64,000 bases of DNA from Prunus persica (GCF_000346465.2 NC_034009.1:37874844-37938843), one strand, 5' to 3'; shown: positions 33,698-46,277, numbered from the stretch's first letter. A program made the numbers and translations. Notes: generated by a model not told the origin, from the sequence alone.

Positions 33698-36600
33698 ATG
33701 GCATCTTCATGTATGTCAATTCAACTGAAGTGCTTTGCTCTTCAGAAGAAGTCAAGACCACCCTCTCCTCCTCAGCTTTCATGGTGAGTAGCTTTAGTAC
33801 TTGAAATCATTCAAATGCATCTTATACATGACTTGATCAATGTGCTTGTTAATTACAACTGCAGCCATTGTTGATGAGAAAAGTGGAACAAGTACTTCCC
33901 ATGCAGATAGATGTCTCCAAAACTTTCAAGAACACTTCTTCAAAAGTGTTGGACTTCTTGGTCGATTCGATGTTTGAATTCGTCGATCAATCCCTGCTTC
34001 CATCTCAGGTAAGCCTACTTTCAGGCACCACCACCCTCCCACCTATTACAAATCATCTGTAGCTATGTGTTTTTCATTGCAGAGCAACTTTGGCCCGGTA
34101 GACGAGTTGGGAGGAGAAGTTGTTATCACCAGCAGCATCAGAGGGAAAATCCCAGATGATTTTCCAGAGGGTGTCTACATAAGAAATGGTCAGTACTTAA
34201 CACAAATTAATTTTAGCTCTCATATATTATTAGTTAAGGCTTTCAGATCCATGCAATATTTTATTGTAAGATCATAATCAGACAACAGATATATCCAAAT
34301 CATTCTATGTTCCTCTTCTTGAAGAAAATTAACACAAGAAACTCGTTCGCCTGGACAAATATATCGAACATTTACTATGTTTGTTATTCTGCCGTCAACT
34401 TAATATTTGACGCTTGCTTACATTTTAAGACTTGTGTATCGTGTATCATATCCTCATCAGCTTCAAATTTTCAAGACTCAAGATCCATGAGCTTGCCAAT
34501 CAGAAATTAATAATTTAATACAGAGAAAGCTTGCTTGGCAGAGAAAATTCTTATCCTAAATAATCCAACCAGTTGTCAAACTTCTCATATGGGTTTTTAT
34601 TTATTTTAAATATTGTTTTTTATTTGGACTTATAATCATTTGAGCAATTATGAATATGAATCCACAAGGCGGTCAGAGTTGTATTTTTGCCAAAAGAGGG
34701 GAACCCTACTAGTTAAACAATATGATTGATGAAAGCAGACAGGAATCTTATCTGCTAAATCCACTCCACCACTAAAAAACAACTTGGTAGCTTAACAAGT
34801 CGGTGACCCCAATTGTTCCTATTTTTGTGTGTGGATGATGTTATCTTTTTGTGCAAGAAATGGTCCAAAACTTTGGAAAGAGCATGCAGTTGATAAGAAA
34901 GTGTTACTAATTTGCACCACGTTCATGTTACTGCAATTAATTATGCAGGACCAAACCCTCTATTTGGAGGACTGAAATCTACTAAATCCATCTTTGGAAG
35001 GTCAAGCCACATATGGATAGAAGGAGAAGGCATGCTTCATGCTTTATATTTTAGTAAGGACGTCAGTGACGGAAGCTGGACTGTCAGGTACAACAACAGA
35101 CACGTCGAAACTGAAACTTTCAAGCTAGAAAAACAGAGAAACAAGCCATCTTTTCTCCCAGCTATAGGAGGTGATTCGCCGGCTATTTTATCTGCTTATC
35201 TCCTCAATTTGGTAAGCATATATATTATATGTTTATTTTTGTTGAATATCAAAACCAGTAGCTCATTTTGGTCTTATCAATTTATGATGCTTCTCCTAGC
35301 TGAGGTTTGGCAAAGTGAACAAGTACTTGAGTAACACCAATGTTTTTGAGCATTCGGGGAAGTTCTACTCCATTGCAGAAAACCACATACCTCAAGAGAT
35401 TGACATCATCACATTAGAAACTTTAGGAAATTGGGATGTCTCTGGAGCTTGGAACCGACCTTTTACCAGCCATCCAAAGGTATGATTAATTAGCCCCTTG
35501 TACTTTAATTTATACACTAATCTCAGTTCTGTCTCACACTTAATTACTACTTATTTTCTTTTTACTGGTTCAGAGAGCTCCAGGCACATGGGAGCTGGTC
35601 ATACTGGGAATCGACGCAGTTAAACCTTTCATAGAGATAGGAGTAGTTTCTGGTATTATTCATATTTTAAGAACACCATATGCAGCATTTGGTATGAGAT
35701 TTCAGCTGTGATATAACAAAGAAGACATCCTGGCCTTCTGATGCATCACATGTTTTTCCCTTTCTCAGCTGATGGAAAGGAATTAATTCATAAAGTGGAC
35801 CTCAATCTCGATAGGTGCAGCCTTTGCCATGAACTAGGGGTTACACAAAGGTAAGGCTAGTAGTCAGATTTTGTCAACTAAAAATCAAGGCTCAAATAGC
35901 AAGCAAGTTAATATGAGGATGTATTCTTGTTTTGCAGCTACAATGTGATCATGGATTTTCCTCTAACTTTAGACATAAACAGACTTGTCAATGGAGGCCC
36001 GTAAGTGATTAACCCTTCTTAATTCCACACATCCTGCTAATCATTCCCATAAAAATATATACACACACACACACACACACACATGTATTTGTGCTTGATG
36101 TGGTGATGCTGATCTGCAGATTAGTAAAGTACAATCAGGAAGGATATGCAAGAATTGGTGTAATGCCTCGCTTCGGTGATGCAAGTTCAATCCACTGGTT
36201 TAAAGTTGAACCCAATTGCACATTTCACATCATCAATAGTTTTGAAGATGGTGATGAGGTAACTTAACAAAATGGTAATTTTATTTACAATTTTACTATC
36301 TTCTTGGTGGAATCAATCAATATATGGAATTTGATTTTTGTTCGTGGGATGAGCAGGTTGTAGTGTGGGGTTGCAAAGCTCTTGACTCAGTTATACCAGG
36401 ACCTGACATGAGTTTGAATCAATTTGGGTGGTTGCCAAGAAGATTTAAGCCTGCAGATCCAAGTAAAGAAAACAATGATGATATTTCAGCAGAGGATGGA
36501 AAATTATTTTCTCATGCTTATGAATGGAGATTAAACATGAACACTGGAAAAGTCATGGAGAGATATCTCACTGGAAAAGAGTTTTCCATGGATTTTCCCA

Positions 36601-37322
36601 TGATCAATGGAGCTTTTGCCGGTGTTAAAAATAGATATGGCTACTCCCAAGTAGTTGACTCAATTGCAAGCTCTACCTTGGGTAATTATCGATAATCTTT
36701 CCCAAAAAAAGAATAGAATTACTCACTAATTACTCTTATATCATACCATTAATTGTTATGATCTATGGCTATATGCATGTCAGGCATGCTCAAATATGGT
36801 GGTCTAGCCAGGCTACATTTTGAAGAGCCAGCTGATGTTTCTTTGGTAAATAAATAGGCCATCAACATTTTTTGTTTATCATTTTTCTTCTGCATTTTTA
36901 TGTATACATATATTTTTTTTCCTTGCATGAATTACTAGAGAAATGAAAGCCAATTTGAGGTGGAAACCCGCATGTTCGAGGAGAAGAGCTTCTGCAGTGG
37001 AGCTGCTTTTGTCGCTAAACAAGGAGGCCTTGAAGAAGATGATGGATGGGCCATCACTTTTGTTCACAATGAAGATACCAACATATCTCAAGTAATTTAG
37101 TCGATCCATTTATATAATAATATTACAAGTCTTAGTTTGAGATGTTAATTAATTTGTTCTTTAGATTGATGCACGTTTATAATATTAATAAGTCCATCGA
37201 TCCTTTTTTTGCAGGTTTACGTGATCGATACTAAGAAGTTTTCTGATTAGCCTGTTGCTAAAATCACATTGCCATTCAGAGTTCCATACGGATTTCATGA
37301 AGCTTTCTTGCCAATGTCATAA
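33698..37322 (+). pseudogene. carotenoid cleavage dioxygenase, tandem copy A (probable pseudogene)
   Basis: Thirteen exons match copies B and C: 33698/33709-33783, 33865-34008, 34083-34188, 34949-35211, 35300-35479, 35574-35652, 35769-35850, 35938-36000, 36120-36258, 36357-36681, 36784-36845, 36939-37091 and 37215 on. The first three iron-ligand regions are intact (TSHPK, LCHELGVT, TFHIINSFE). Two lesions are seen. The first exon from the conserved ATGGC start (33698) is 86 nt, not a multiple of three as in B (105) and C (108), and runs into TGA at 33872; only a weak downstream ATG at 33709 restores frame. TAG at 37248-37250 ends translation before the PYGFH motif, whose His is the fourth ligand; the frame then stays open to TAA at 37320. 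The truncated 568-aa product should lack activity. Confidence 0.85.
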
Positions 37323-38216
37323 CAATAATATGCCTAATTAATCATCATGATTAAATTTTGACACTCAGCATTTTAGCTGCGGTTAATTTCGTGGTTAAAA
37401 ATGTTGGAAAATAGCGTGTAATCTAATGAGCGAAAAAGAATGTATAAGAAATTGGGGCTAATACATGAAGCAATTGGACTCCTACGTGGGGGTTTGCGTC
37501 TCAAATCCTTCTCTTTAAACTTTTTTTTCCTTTTCTTTTTCGAAAGAAACAAAGCAAAATGTTCATTACAGGTAGGTCATCCAATTAGAAGCCAAATTAA
37601 ACCCAATCAATCATCCCAGCCCACGTATATACAGACAATATAACCTTTAAACGCATGCATATGTGGTGTACACGTGTGCATGACTTCCTTAACACTGTCT
37701 CCTAAATGAAAGGGTAGCTATGGATCTTATGTTTGAAGACAAGCATTAAGATCCAAGAGATAAATTAAGAAATCTCCATGTCATGATCCACATATGATTC
37801 CTGTATAATGTTTGTGGACCAACCGTTGCTTCCATCTCAGGTTAGTTAATTAATTTCCAGTGGTTCCTATCAGAGTTTTTCTTTTTAATTATATATATTT
37901 TTTATGCTTAATTCCCAGCTAATTACTCCTCCTCCAACTTCTCTTGAACTCTTTTTTGAACCATTTAACACAAACAAGTTTTTGCATAAGCCTTTTGTCC
38001 ATTCGTGGCTTAAAATGTTAGCATTAGTATTCTAAATTAAAGGTGTTCGTGTAGGTTCGAAACTAATAAATTTAATAAATTTGCACCTTATCCAATATAG
38101 ATTGAATTATAAATATTCCAATCTATCAGTTCTTTATATTTGGGTCTCACTTCAAACATTATTTATTTATTATTAGTGGGTAGTTGATTACAAAAACTTG
38201 AATAATATTTGGTGTC

Positions 38217-38331
38217 TCTCTCTCGTACTATTCTTCATGTGAAAGATTCCCAAACCAAATACAGACGAAAATGGAAAGACATTTTGTATCATAAACTGAC
38301 GCCTACCAACTTATTTTGATACCTTTTCGTA
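38217..38331. repeat. flank shared by tandem CCD copies (matches 43982-44092)
   Basis: Both flanks carry TCTCTCGTA.TATT, then ACAGACGAAAATG, TTTTTGTAT, AACTGAC/AATTGACCC, TACCAACTT and TTTTGATACC in the same order and orientation. Each lies about 0.5-0.9 kb downstream of a CCD copy, so the duplicated unit included intergenic DNA as well as the gene. Confidence 0.8.
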
Positions 38332-38751
38332 GGCTGTCAAGTTGGTCTATGTCCTTTTGCATCGGTCGTCAAATTGCCCTTATGATAATCTCACAAAACC
38401 TAAAGCATCCACAGCTGAAAGTTGTCTGTCTTAAATTCATCTTTTGTTTCAAGACAAGCATTATTAACATACTACAAATTTAACCATGTTATGTTGTGCG
38501 GAAGCTCAATCAATATTTGCAACACTGTGAATGAAAACAAATGACAACAGACATCGATAAAAGGAACAAATAACAGCCAACAAAAACACCAAGATGTATA
38601 TTAATTTGGTCTTATAAGTCTAGGTCTAGTTTAAAGACAACGGAATAATTCACTATAATTAAATAGAGCATACAAGTGTCTATCACTAAAGAAAACCCAA
38701 AGCTCACACACTCAAAGAAAAACAAAGAGAGACAACTCTCTGTCTCTATTA

Positions 38752-39690
38752 GAGCAACTCCACCCATTTGCCCTTTGCCATTTGGGGGGGAATATTCACG
38801 TGAATAGTGGTTGCCCTTGTAAAAAGCCATTTCTGTTTCCACCCGTTGCCATGACAAAGGGTAATTACTATTCATTTTTTTGTTTTGTTCACAAATTTTT
38901 TTACCTCAATCATTAATTTGAATAATATTTTCGGATAAGATTTTCGGGTTCCTACATGTCAATATTATTCATCTATCTATATATATAAAGCAAAAAGCAG
39001 AGAATGGTGAAACATTCAAAATACCAAAAAATGCCATTGGTTAATTCAAACATTAAGAATTGAAATTATTAATTAAATGAGGATAATACGGTAAATTCAC
39101 ATTTTTTATATTAAAAAATTAAAAATAAAAATAAAATCAGATGATAGGTCCTACTTTTATGGAACATAACTACTCATGTTATCTTTTCTTAATTCTAAAA
39201 ATAAAATTATAAATAAATAAATAAATAATAAAAAATCAATTTGCACATGCTCACACATGTGCCAAGGGGCTAGTATCTCATAATCAGATAAAATTTTCAG
39301 TTTTCAAATTTCAGATAAATTTCAAAAAAAGTTGGCTGGTATTTATAGAAAAAAATTCATTAATTTTTGGGTATTTTTTAAAAAAATTCAGAATTTTTTT
39401 CAGTATTTTATTGCAAAAAAAATTGGCTGCCATTGGATTGAAGGAAAAAATCAGATCGGAGAGCCCAAACACAGAAAAAAAAAAATTTCAAATGAGTGGG
39501 CTGATGCCAACCTGGCATCAGCGATGACATCAGCCCAAAACTCGAGCTCGCGTTCGGGCTGAACTCCCCCTCGGGCTAGTCCAGGCTCGTGGCCCCCACC
39601 TCCTGTCCGGGCAAACCTTTGCTGCTGGAAAAGTAATTTAGGCTCAAAACGCCCCCAGCCCACCCCCTAGCTTCTCCGCTGGAACTGCTC
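38752..39690. mobile_element. PIF/Harbinger-like non-autonomous element (939 bp)
   Basis: The left end, GAGCAACTCCACCC, and the reverse complement of the right end, GAGCAGTTCCAGCG, are terminal inverted repeats. TTA lies directly outside both (38749-38751, 39691-39693), the 3-bp target duplication typical of PIF/Harbinger. No transposase is encoded. A Helitron-like element is nested inside (38976-39273). Confidence 0.75.
38976..39273 (+). mobile_element. non-autonomous Helitron (298 bp) nested in the Harbinger-like element
   Basis: The 5' end is TCTATATATATAAAGC after an A. The 3' end is CTAG followed by T, so insertion was between A and T as Helitrons require. A hairpin CACATG..CATGTG (39244-39260) lies about 9 bases before the CTAG end, in the canonical Helitron place. 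No Rep/helicase is encoded and no target duplication is expected. Confidence 0.75.
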
Positions 39691-39900
39691 TTACAAGGTA
39701 GTTGTGCAACACAAAATGAGTCCATCGAGAAAGCCAAAACATAATGATGCCTACTCAAATATTCAATTTGTGTATCCAATGCACTCGTTGTCGGCAAGTG
39801 TCCTCTTTTGAAATGGTTAGCACAAGGCCCCACAATGGATTGTTTAACCTTGAGCCAATATATATACACACAAATGAAGGGTTAGCGCGTTTGATGCAAG

Positions 39901-42900
39901 ATGCAACAATTAATGGCAGTCCCCTCTTGTGCTTTACAAATAAATGGATCTTTTCAGACCCATTTCATCTCTGAGAGTTTTAATCACCTGAAAACCTCAC
40001 TTTCATCAGCTGCTAAGGTATTTCATTCATCCATTTTTGTTTCAGACAAAGCATATATATACATATATGATTTGTTTGTCATTAGTTGCCTACTTGTAAC
40101 CTTTTCTGAACTTGATTTGACATGTTTTGATGATAGCCTCTATTCAAAGAATTGCAGCAACTTCCAATCAAGAAGGTGAATAATGTCTCTGAAACCATGA
40201 AAAACACTTCTGGGAAAATCTTAGATGCACTTGTCAACTCCATGTTCAAATTTGTGGATCAACCATTGCTCCCTTCCCAGGTACTTTCCAGTTCAGCAAT
40301 GTCTTACTCAAACTTAGCTCTACCACCAGATATGCATACTTTAATTTGTTCTAGTTAAAATCTTTTGTTATATATGTATAAGCTTAATTACATCTTGTGC
40401 TTACAGAAAAACTTTGCTCCAGTTGAAGAGATTGGCAGCCTTGTTGAGATCAACTGCACTGAAGGAGAAATCCCCCCTGATTTTGCCGAGGGTGTTTACA
40501 TAAGAAACGGTATATAATATGTGTGACTTCCTAGTCCCAATATTATTAATTTGTTATTATATATATTTTTTGATAGAAGCGATATTCTATTCTAATTATG
40601 GGGAGGGAGATTCGAACCCGGATGCAGAGTGGGGAACACATCCCAGTATTTATTTTTAGGTAAGATCAACATTAATTAAGTTTGGCTTAGTTAATAATGG
40701 CTTTTATTTTCAATAATAATCTTGCAGGTAACAATCCATTATTTGGAGGTCTGAAATCAGCAGTTTCCATTTTTGGACAATCACACCACAGTTGGGTAGA
40801 CGGAGAAGGAATGCTTCATGCAGTATACTTTAAGAAAGACCAAAATGGAAGGTGGATTATCTCCTACAAGAACAGATACGTTGAGACTGAAACATTTAAG
40901 CTAGAGAAACACATACATAACAAACCATGTTTCTTACCAGTCCTACAGGGAGATGCTTCAGCAGTTTTAGCGGCACTTCTTCTAAATGGGGTACTAGTCT
41001 TATCAATTTTTAAGTTTGTGGAAACTCATATATATCTATTATAATTATTTATTTTCGCCATAACACGGTTTAAAGGAAAGTGTACCTCTTGCCATACTTC
41101 TATGTTGTATTGTGAATCTGGACGATTGGCAAGAAAGCACTAGCGATGGTTTAATTATATCAGCAGTTGTGGGTTACGCCAAGTTGGCCAGGACAGTGAG
41201 CCCGCCCTTGCACTCAATTTTGAATCCCCCTTCTCATAAATTAGATTATAAAACAATTATATATATAATTTTGTTTCTTGTATGATGTGGCAGCTGAGAT
41301 TTGGCGCAGTGAATAAATACTTTAGCAACACCAATGTTTTTGAGCATTCAGGGAGGGTCTACTCTGTTACAGAGAATTACTTGCCTCAAGAGGTGGACAT
41401 CTCAACTTTAGAGACTCTTTCTGATTGGGATGTCAATGGTGCTTGGGATCGACCTTTCACTGGCCACCCAAAGGTTTTTTCTAAAACCTTTTAATTTCTG
41501 TTGGTATTTATTTAATTTATCCTATTTTTTCTTATATAATATTCTGCCTCGAATAATTATAGATTTTGGTTTTGTCATGCTTTTGGATATTTTGCAGAAA
41601 GCTCCAAGTTCCGGAGAGCTAGTCATAATGGGGACGGATGCTAAAAAACCTTACTATGTTCTGGGGGTTATCTCTGGTACTCGGTTCGATTTAAAATAAC
41701 TAGATTGTGTTATTTATGCTGGAGAATTTTATCAACATCATGATAATAATAATAATTATTTCAGCTGATGGAAAAAAACTGCACAAGGCTGATCTCAAAT
41801 TCAAAAGAAGTGTCCTCAGCCATGATATAGGAGTCACACAGAAGTAAGTATATAAATGGGTAATTCTTATCTACAATGTAATCATTTCTTTAATGGGGAT
41901 GTTTTGGTGGCATCAGGTACAATGTAATCATTGATCACCCCCTTACAGTGGATATACAAAGACTCGCCATGGGTGGCCAGTAAGTATATATTATACGCAA
42001 GAATTCGAGGGCATGAGCAAATGCTCTTTTAAATCTTAATTATTTGAGCTATAAATCCCTTATATACGTAGTTCTTTAACAATTGATCTTATTAATTGTT
42101 GGCAAGTAGCTATAGCTCTTAAGCTAATGCTGTTGGTACATGTGTGGCTAGATTAATGAAGTATGAAAAGGAAGGGTTTGCGAGGATCGGAGTGATGCCC
42201 CGTTATGGTGATGCAGAGTCTGTCAAATGGTTTGAGGTACAAACCAGTTGCACATTCCACATTCTCAATTGCTTTGAGGAGGGCGATGAGGTAATAATTA
42301 AGCATCATCAGATCAACCTTTAATTCAATTATAATTACTAATTAATATTGTTATTCTAATTAATCCTTATATTTAATGTCTGATGACAAACGAGAACAGG
42401 TTGTGGTGAGGGGATGTAGAGCTCTCACATCCCTCATACCAGGTCCTGATGATGACGTTGGTTTCAACAACAAATTCGAGTGGTTCTCCGAGGGGTTCAA
42501 TTTTGCACACCATACCAAAGACGTCTCTTCTGCTGATGATATTTTTGCAGAGCCTGGATATTTCTTTTCTCGTGTATATGAATGGAGACTGAACATGGTA
42601 TCTGGGGAAGTTGAGGAGAAAAATTTAACTGGAACTGAATTTTCCATGGAATTCCCTTTCATCAATGACCAAGTAACTGGTTTAAAACACAAGTATGGCT
42701 ACACCCAAGTAGTCGACTCCATGGCAAGCTCTACATGTGGTAAAGAAAATTTAAACTTTGATTCTGATAGTGTACCCTATTGTCGACATTACTTGATATC
42801 TTCTTTGTATTAGGCATGGGAAAATTTGGATCTCTAGCCAAATTATATTTGGAGGAATCGTATGCTACGACATCTGCGGTAATGAGTTCATGTTTCGTTC

Positions 42901-43448
42901 AATCTTTGTTCCTTCTTGAAGTTTTTCTTGGTGAAAACCAACCCAACAGTTGTATCTTTTCCTTTTCTTTTTTGGTTGAAAGGCCCTAGCTTTTTGGTGT
43001 TGCATATTTATATTATGTGTGAATTGATAATATTATCAGGAGGGAAAGTGTGAGGAGTTGATAAAGGTTGAATATCACAAGTTTGAGGAGAACAACTTCT
43101 GTAATGGAAGCGTTTTTGTGGCTAGGCATGGAGGCAAAGGCATGGAGGAAGATGATGGTTGGATTGTCACTCTTGTCCACAATGAAGAAACTGATGTGAC
43201 CCAAGTGAGTTCTGATGCCATTCTCTCCAGAATTTATCGGATTGAATAAAAAAGAAAGAAAAAAAAAGCATTAATTTTGTATTGCTCACCTTAATTAATT
43301 ATAAACATTTTCATTACTTTCTTGCTGCCAGGTTCATGTTATTGATGCAAGTAGGTTTGGAAGTGATGCGATTGCTAAACTCACATTGCCACAGCGCGTG
43401 CCATATGGTTTTCATGGAACGTTTGTATCAATGCCTAGTCAATCTTAG
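39901..43448 (+). CDS. carotenoid cleavage dioxygenase, tandem copy B (intact, 617 aa)
   Basis: Thirteen exons: 39901-40017, 40137-40280, 40407-40509, 40728-40990, 41294-41473, 41598-41676, 41765-41843, 41917-41979, 42152-42290, 42400-42739, 42814-42878, 43040-43204 and 43332-43448; 1854 nt, all in phase. This is a non-haem iron(II) dioxygenase that cuts conjugated double bases of carotenoids or apocarotenoids. The four iron-binding histidines are present: H267 (TGHPK), H315 (SHDIGVT), H379 (FHILNCFEEGDE) and H607 (VPYGFHG). Other marks are GVYIRNGNNPLFGG, EGEGMLHAVYF-like DGEGMLHAVYF and ARIGVMPRYGD. Start may be 39901 or the conserved ATGGC at 39913. It is distant from NCED and from canonical CCD1; I would call it a CCD1-like/CCD-like subfamily member. 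Substrate and plastid targeting are not decided by sequence. It is the only apparently functional copy of the array. Confidence 0.92.
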
Positions 43449-43495
43449 CATTTATATGTATGAAAAAATATAAAAAGTAAAGCTAGAGAAATCAT

Positions 43496-43690
43496 GTTGG
43501 TGTGAGTTCACGTTTCCCCGTATTGTTTGGTTGTAATCATTTTTCATTTTTATTTCTGATTTCCTAGTGTAAATAGAATTAGAAGTAATTGTCTTACTTG
43601 GCTTTTAAGGTTACTTGGACTCCAAGGCATGATGTACTATATATATGTGCCTCCTACAAAAAGAAGAATACACAAAAAATTATCACAATT
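43496..43690 (+). mobile_element. LTR-like remnant related to the solo LTR at 8977-9171
   Basis: It begins TGTTGGTGTG and shares, in order, TTCTGATTTCCTAGTGTAAA, TAGAATTAGAAGTAATT, TGTACTATATATATG, CCTCCTACAAA and AGAAGAATACACA with the 8977-9171 LTR. The 3' end is blurred by an AT microsatellite, so limits are approximate. Confidence 0.55.
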
Positions 43691-43703
43691 ACGTACTCTC
43701 CTA

Positions 43704-43740
<37 letters not shown>

Positions 43741-43981
43741 AATCATATTATTATACTACGAACTTGTTTGGGATTGATTTTGGATAAAAGCATAAAAGTG
43801 CTTTTTGACAATTAAAAACGCTTTTGACTGCGTTTGGTAAAATAATCTAAAAGTACTTATAAGTCATATAAAAATACTTTTTGGAGAAGCATCTAGCATG
43901 TGTTTTTTCAAGATAAAAATAGAGTCCACTAATAGAAATAGCATCCACTTCAAAAGGTGACACTCAATGTGATAGGGTTAA

Positions 43982-44092
43982 TGTCTCTCGTATTATTGTA
44001 AATCATCTCCAAACCCACCCCACATACAGACGAAAATGAAAAAACTTTTTGTATTCTAAATTGACCCGTACCAACTTGTTTTGATACCCTTT
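43982..44092. repeat. flank shared by tandem CCD copies (matches 38217-38331)
   Basis: Downstream flank of copy B, homologous to the downstream flank of copy A (see the partner entry). It marks the boundary of the duplicated unit. Confidence 0.8.
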
Positions 44093-46205
44093 TCTCGATA
44101 AGACTTGAAACCTCAAAATATATATATATATGTACGCATGTGGGTTCATTTGAAAAAAAAAAATCTGACAATTTCAGTCGCAAGAGATTTGTAGCTAAAA
44201 AAAAAAAAACTATGGTCTCAGTCATGGAATCCATTCATATTCGTCAGAGGCGTAGTCTTATGCAATTAGAAGACAAAACCCATTTGGACTTGTATACCTT
44301 ATCCCACATAAGATTCCTAGGAAACATGATTTGATACCTTTGTCTGGATATATATATATACATGCATGTGGCATTAATTTTAATTTTTTCTGCGGGAGGT
44401 TTTCTTATTATTTTTTTAAACTTTTGTGAGGGAGGTGCCATTCCATCCAATCAAATTATGCAAGGAATATTGCAACTGTTTGATGCCCTTCTTAGGAGTT
44501 GGCTTGGTTTATGTCCTCACTCCTCAGGCCTCGGGCAATTGGACTTAAAATAATCTCAAATGTTTGAAGACTGTGATGTCATCGATCATACGTCGTACAT
44601 ATTATTGAAGGAAAATGCCGAAGTTTTTCTTTGTAAAAGTGAGAGTGATTCTTCCGTTTAGACAAATTATAGTTTGACACATATTTATATATATTTTTAA
44701 TACTTTTAATGAGTTATTTCGATTGTATTTCATGTGACGGAAAAAAACTGCTTAGCAGGAAAGAGCCCCTTTAGCTATCACATGCACTTGCCTGTTTATT
44801 TATATGGCCTCAGGTTCTGCATTACGAGATCATAGCAAAGAGAAAAAAAAAATGGCATTCTCTTCTTATGCTAATTTACAAGTGCACGGGTCTTTCCAAA
44901 ACCCTTTCATCTTCCACGGCTTAAATCACCTCAAAACCTCACTTTCCTCGTCTGTTAAGGTACGTACATATATATATATGATTATTTTGAATTTCATTTC
45001 CACAATATATTGCTTTATTTGGTTTGAACATTGATTTACACATGCGTGGATCACTGTAGCCTCTATTCAAAGAGTTGCAGCAATTGCTTCCAAGGAAGGT
45101 CGATGTTTCTAAAACCATGAAAAACACTTCTGGGAAGATGTTAGATGCACTTGTGGACTCTATTTTCCAGTTTGTAGATCAACCGTTACTCCCATCTCAG
45201 GTTGTATCTGTGGTACTCCAACAATAATGTACTACTATATATTAAACCATAAATTTTTTGCTTGCTCTTGCAGCCTTGCTAATTTAAATAATCATTTTAC
45301 CAATAGGATCTTATAAAGAGTATGATCTTAATTCCTTAACTATAATGGGATCTTACTAATGAGATGTCAGTTGGATTGGCCCATGTCATTTGTGTGCTCC
45401 CAGTGGTCCTCGTTTCAAGTCCCCATGTTATCCGTGTGTGTGTTTAAGTAACAACTAGCCTAATTGATGGCTTATATTCGCAGTTTGTACAAGAATATAT
45501 ATAATTAAGCTTTATCATGTGCACGTGGTTACAGAAAAACTTTGCACCAGTGGAAGAGATTGGAGACCATGTTGAGGTTACCTGGACCGAAGGAGAAATT
45601 CCCGCTGATTTTGCTGAAGGTGTTTTCATAAGAAATGGTATGCGATCGACCTCTCATTGTTCTATGTTACATATGTAATATTATATATATTAACTGATTT
45701 TAGCTCGTTTAATTGCTTTCTAATGAGTAATTTATAATTCTAATCCAGGCATAAATCCTTTATTCGGAGGTTTAAAATCAGCAGTGTCGATTTTCAGACA
45801 AACACAGCACACTTGGGTAGAGGGAGAAGGCATGCTTCATGCACTCTACTTCAAAAAAGATCATGATGGAAGTTGGATTATCTCCTACAACAACAGATAT
45901 GTTGAGACTGAAACATTTAAGCTAGAGAAACAGAAGCATAATAAGCCATGTTTCTTACCAGCCCTAGAAGGAGATGCAGCAGCAGTTGTAGCAGCATATA
46001 TTCTAAATGGGGTAGCTAGCTAGTCATATATATATATATATATATCATGATCTATGGTTAACTTATATAAGAACTAGCTTTACTTTAATTGATTATCATA
46101 TATATCCATAATTAGTTAATTTGTTTCATTTATATTCTTGCAGTTGCGGTTTGGCACAATCAATAAACACTTGAGCAACACCAATGTTTTTGAGCATTCA
46201 GGAAG

Positions 46206-46277
46206 GCTCCATTGACATTCCAAGCTCCATTGACATTAGAAACTATTTGTGATTGGAATGTCAATGGAGCTTGGAAT
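46206..46277. repeat. 21-nt inverted repeat and 14-nt direct repeat within the CCD-C exon 5 lesion
   Basis: Bases 46217-46237 are the exact reverse complement of 46257-46277, with 19 bases between. A 14-base direct repeat GCTCCATTGACATT occurs at 46206-46219 and 46224-46237. Copies A and B have ordinary coding sequence at the first arm and resemble the second arm (GTCAATGGTGCTTGG in B), so the second arm is ancestral and the first is derived from it. Confidence 0.9.

Larger units (their letters stand above)
37323..39900. other. intergenic between CCD copies A and B
   Basis: Contains a segment (38217-38331) homologous to the 3' flank of copy B (43982-44092), a Harbinger-like element (38752-39690) with a nested Helitron, and the copy-B promoter with a TATA-like CCAATATATATACAC at about 39855-39870. 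No further gene is recognised. Confidence 0.6.
43449..44803. other. intergenic between CCD copies B and C
   Basis: Contains an LTR-like remnant (43496-43690), a (TA)n microsatellite (about 43703-43724), a segment at 43740-43930 resembling the end of a hAT-type MITE (GTTTGGGATTG and AAAAGTGCTTTTTG motifs, no right end found), and the flank homologous to 38217-38331. No gene is seen. Confidence 0.55.

Noticed and set aside
43740..43930. hAT-like MITE
   Set aside because: Only a left-end-like motif is visible; no right terminal repeat or target duplication was found.
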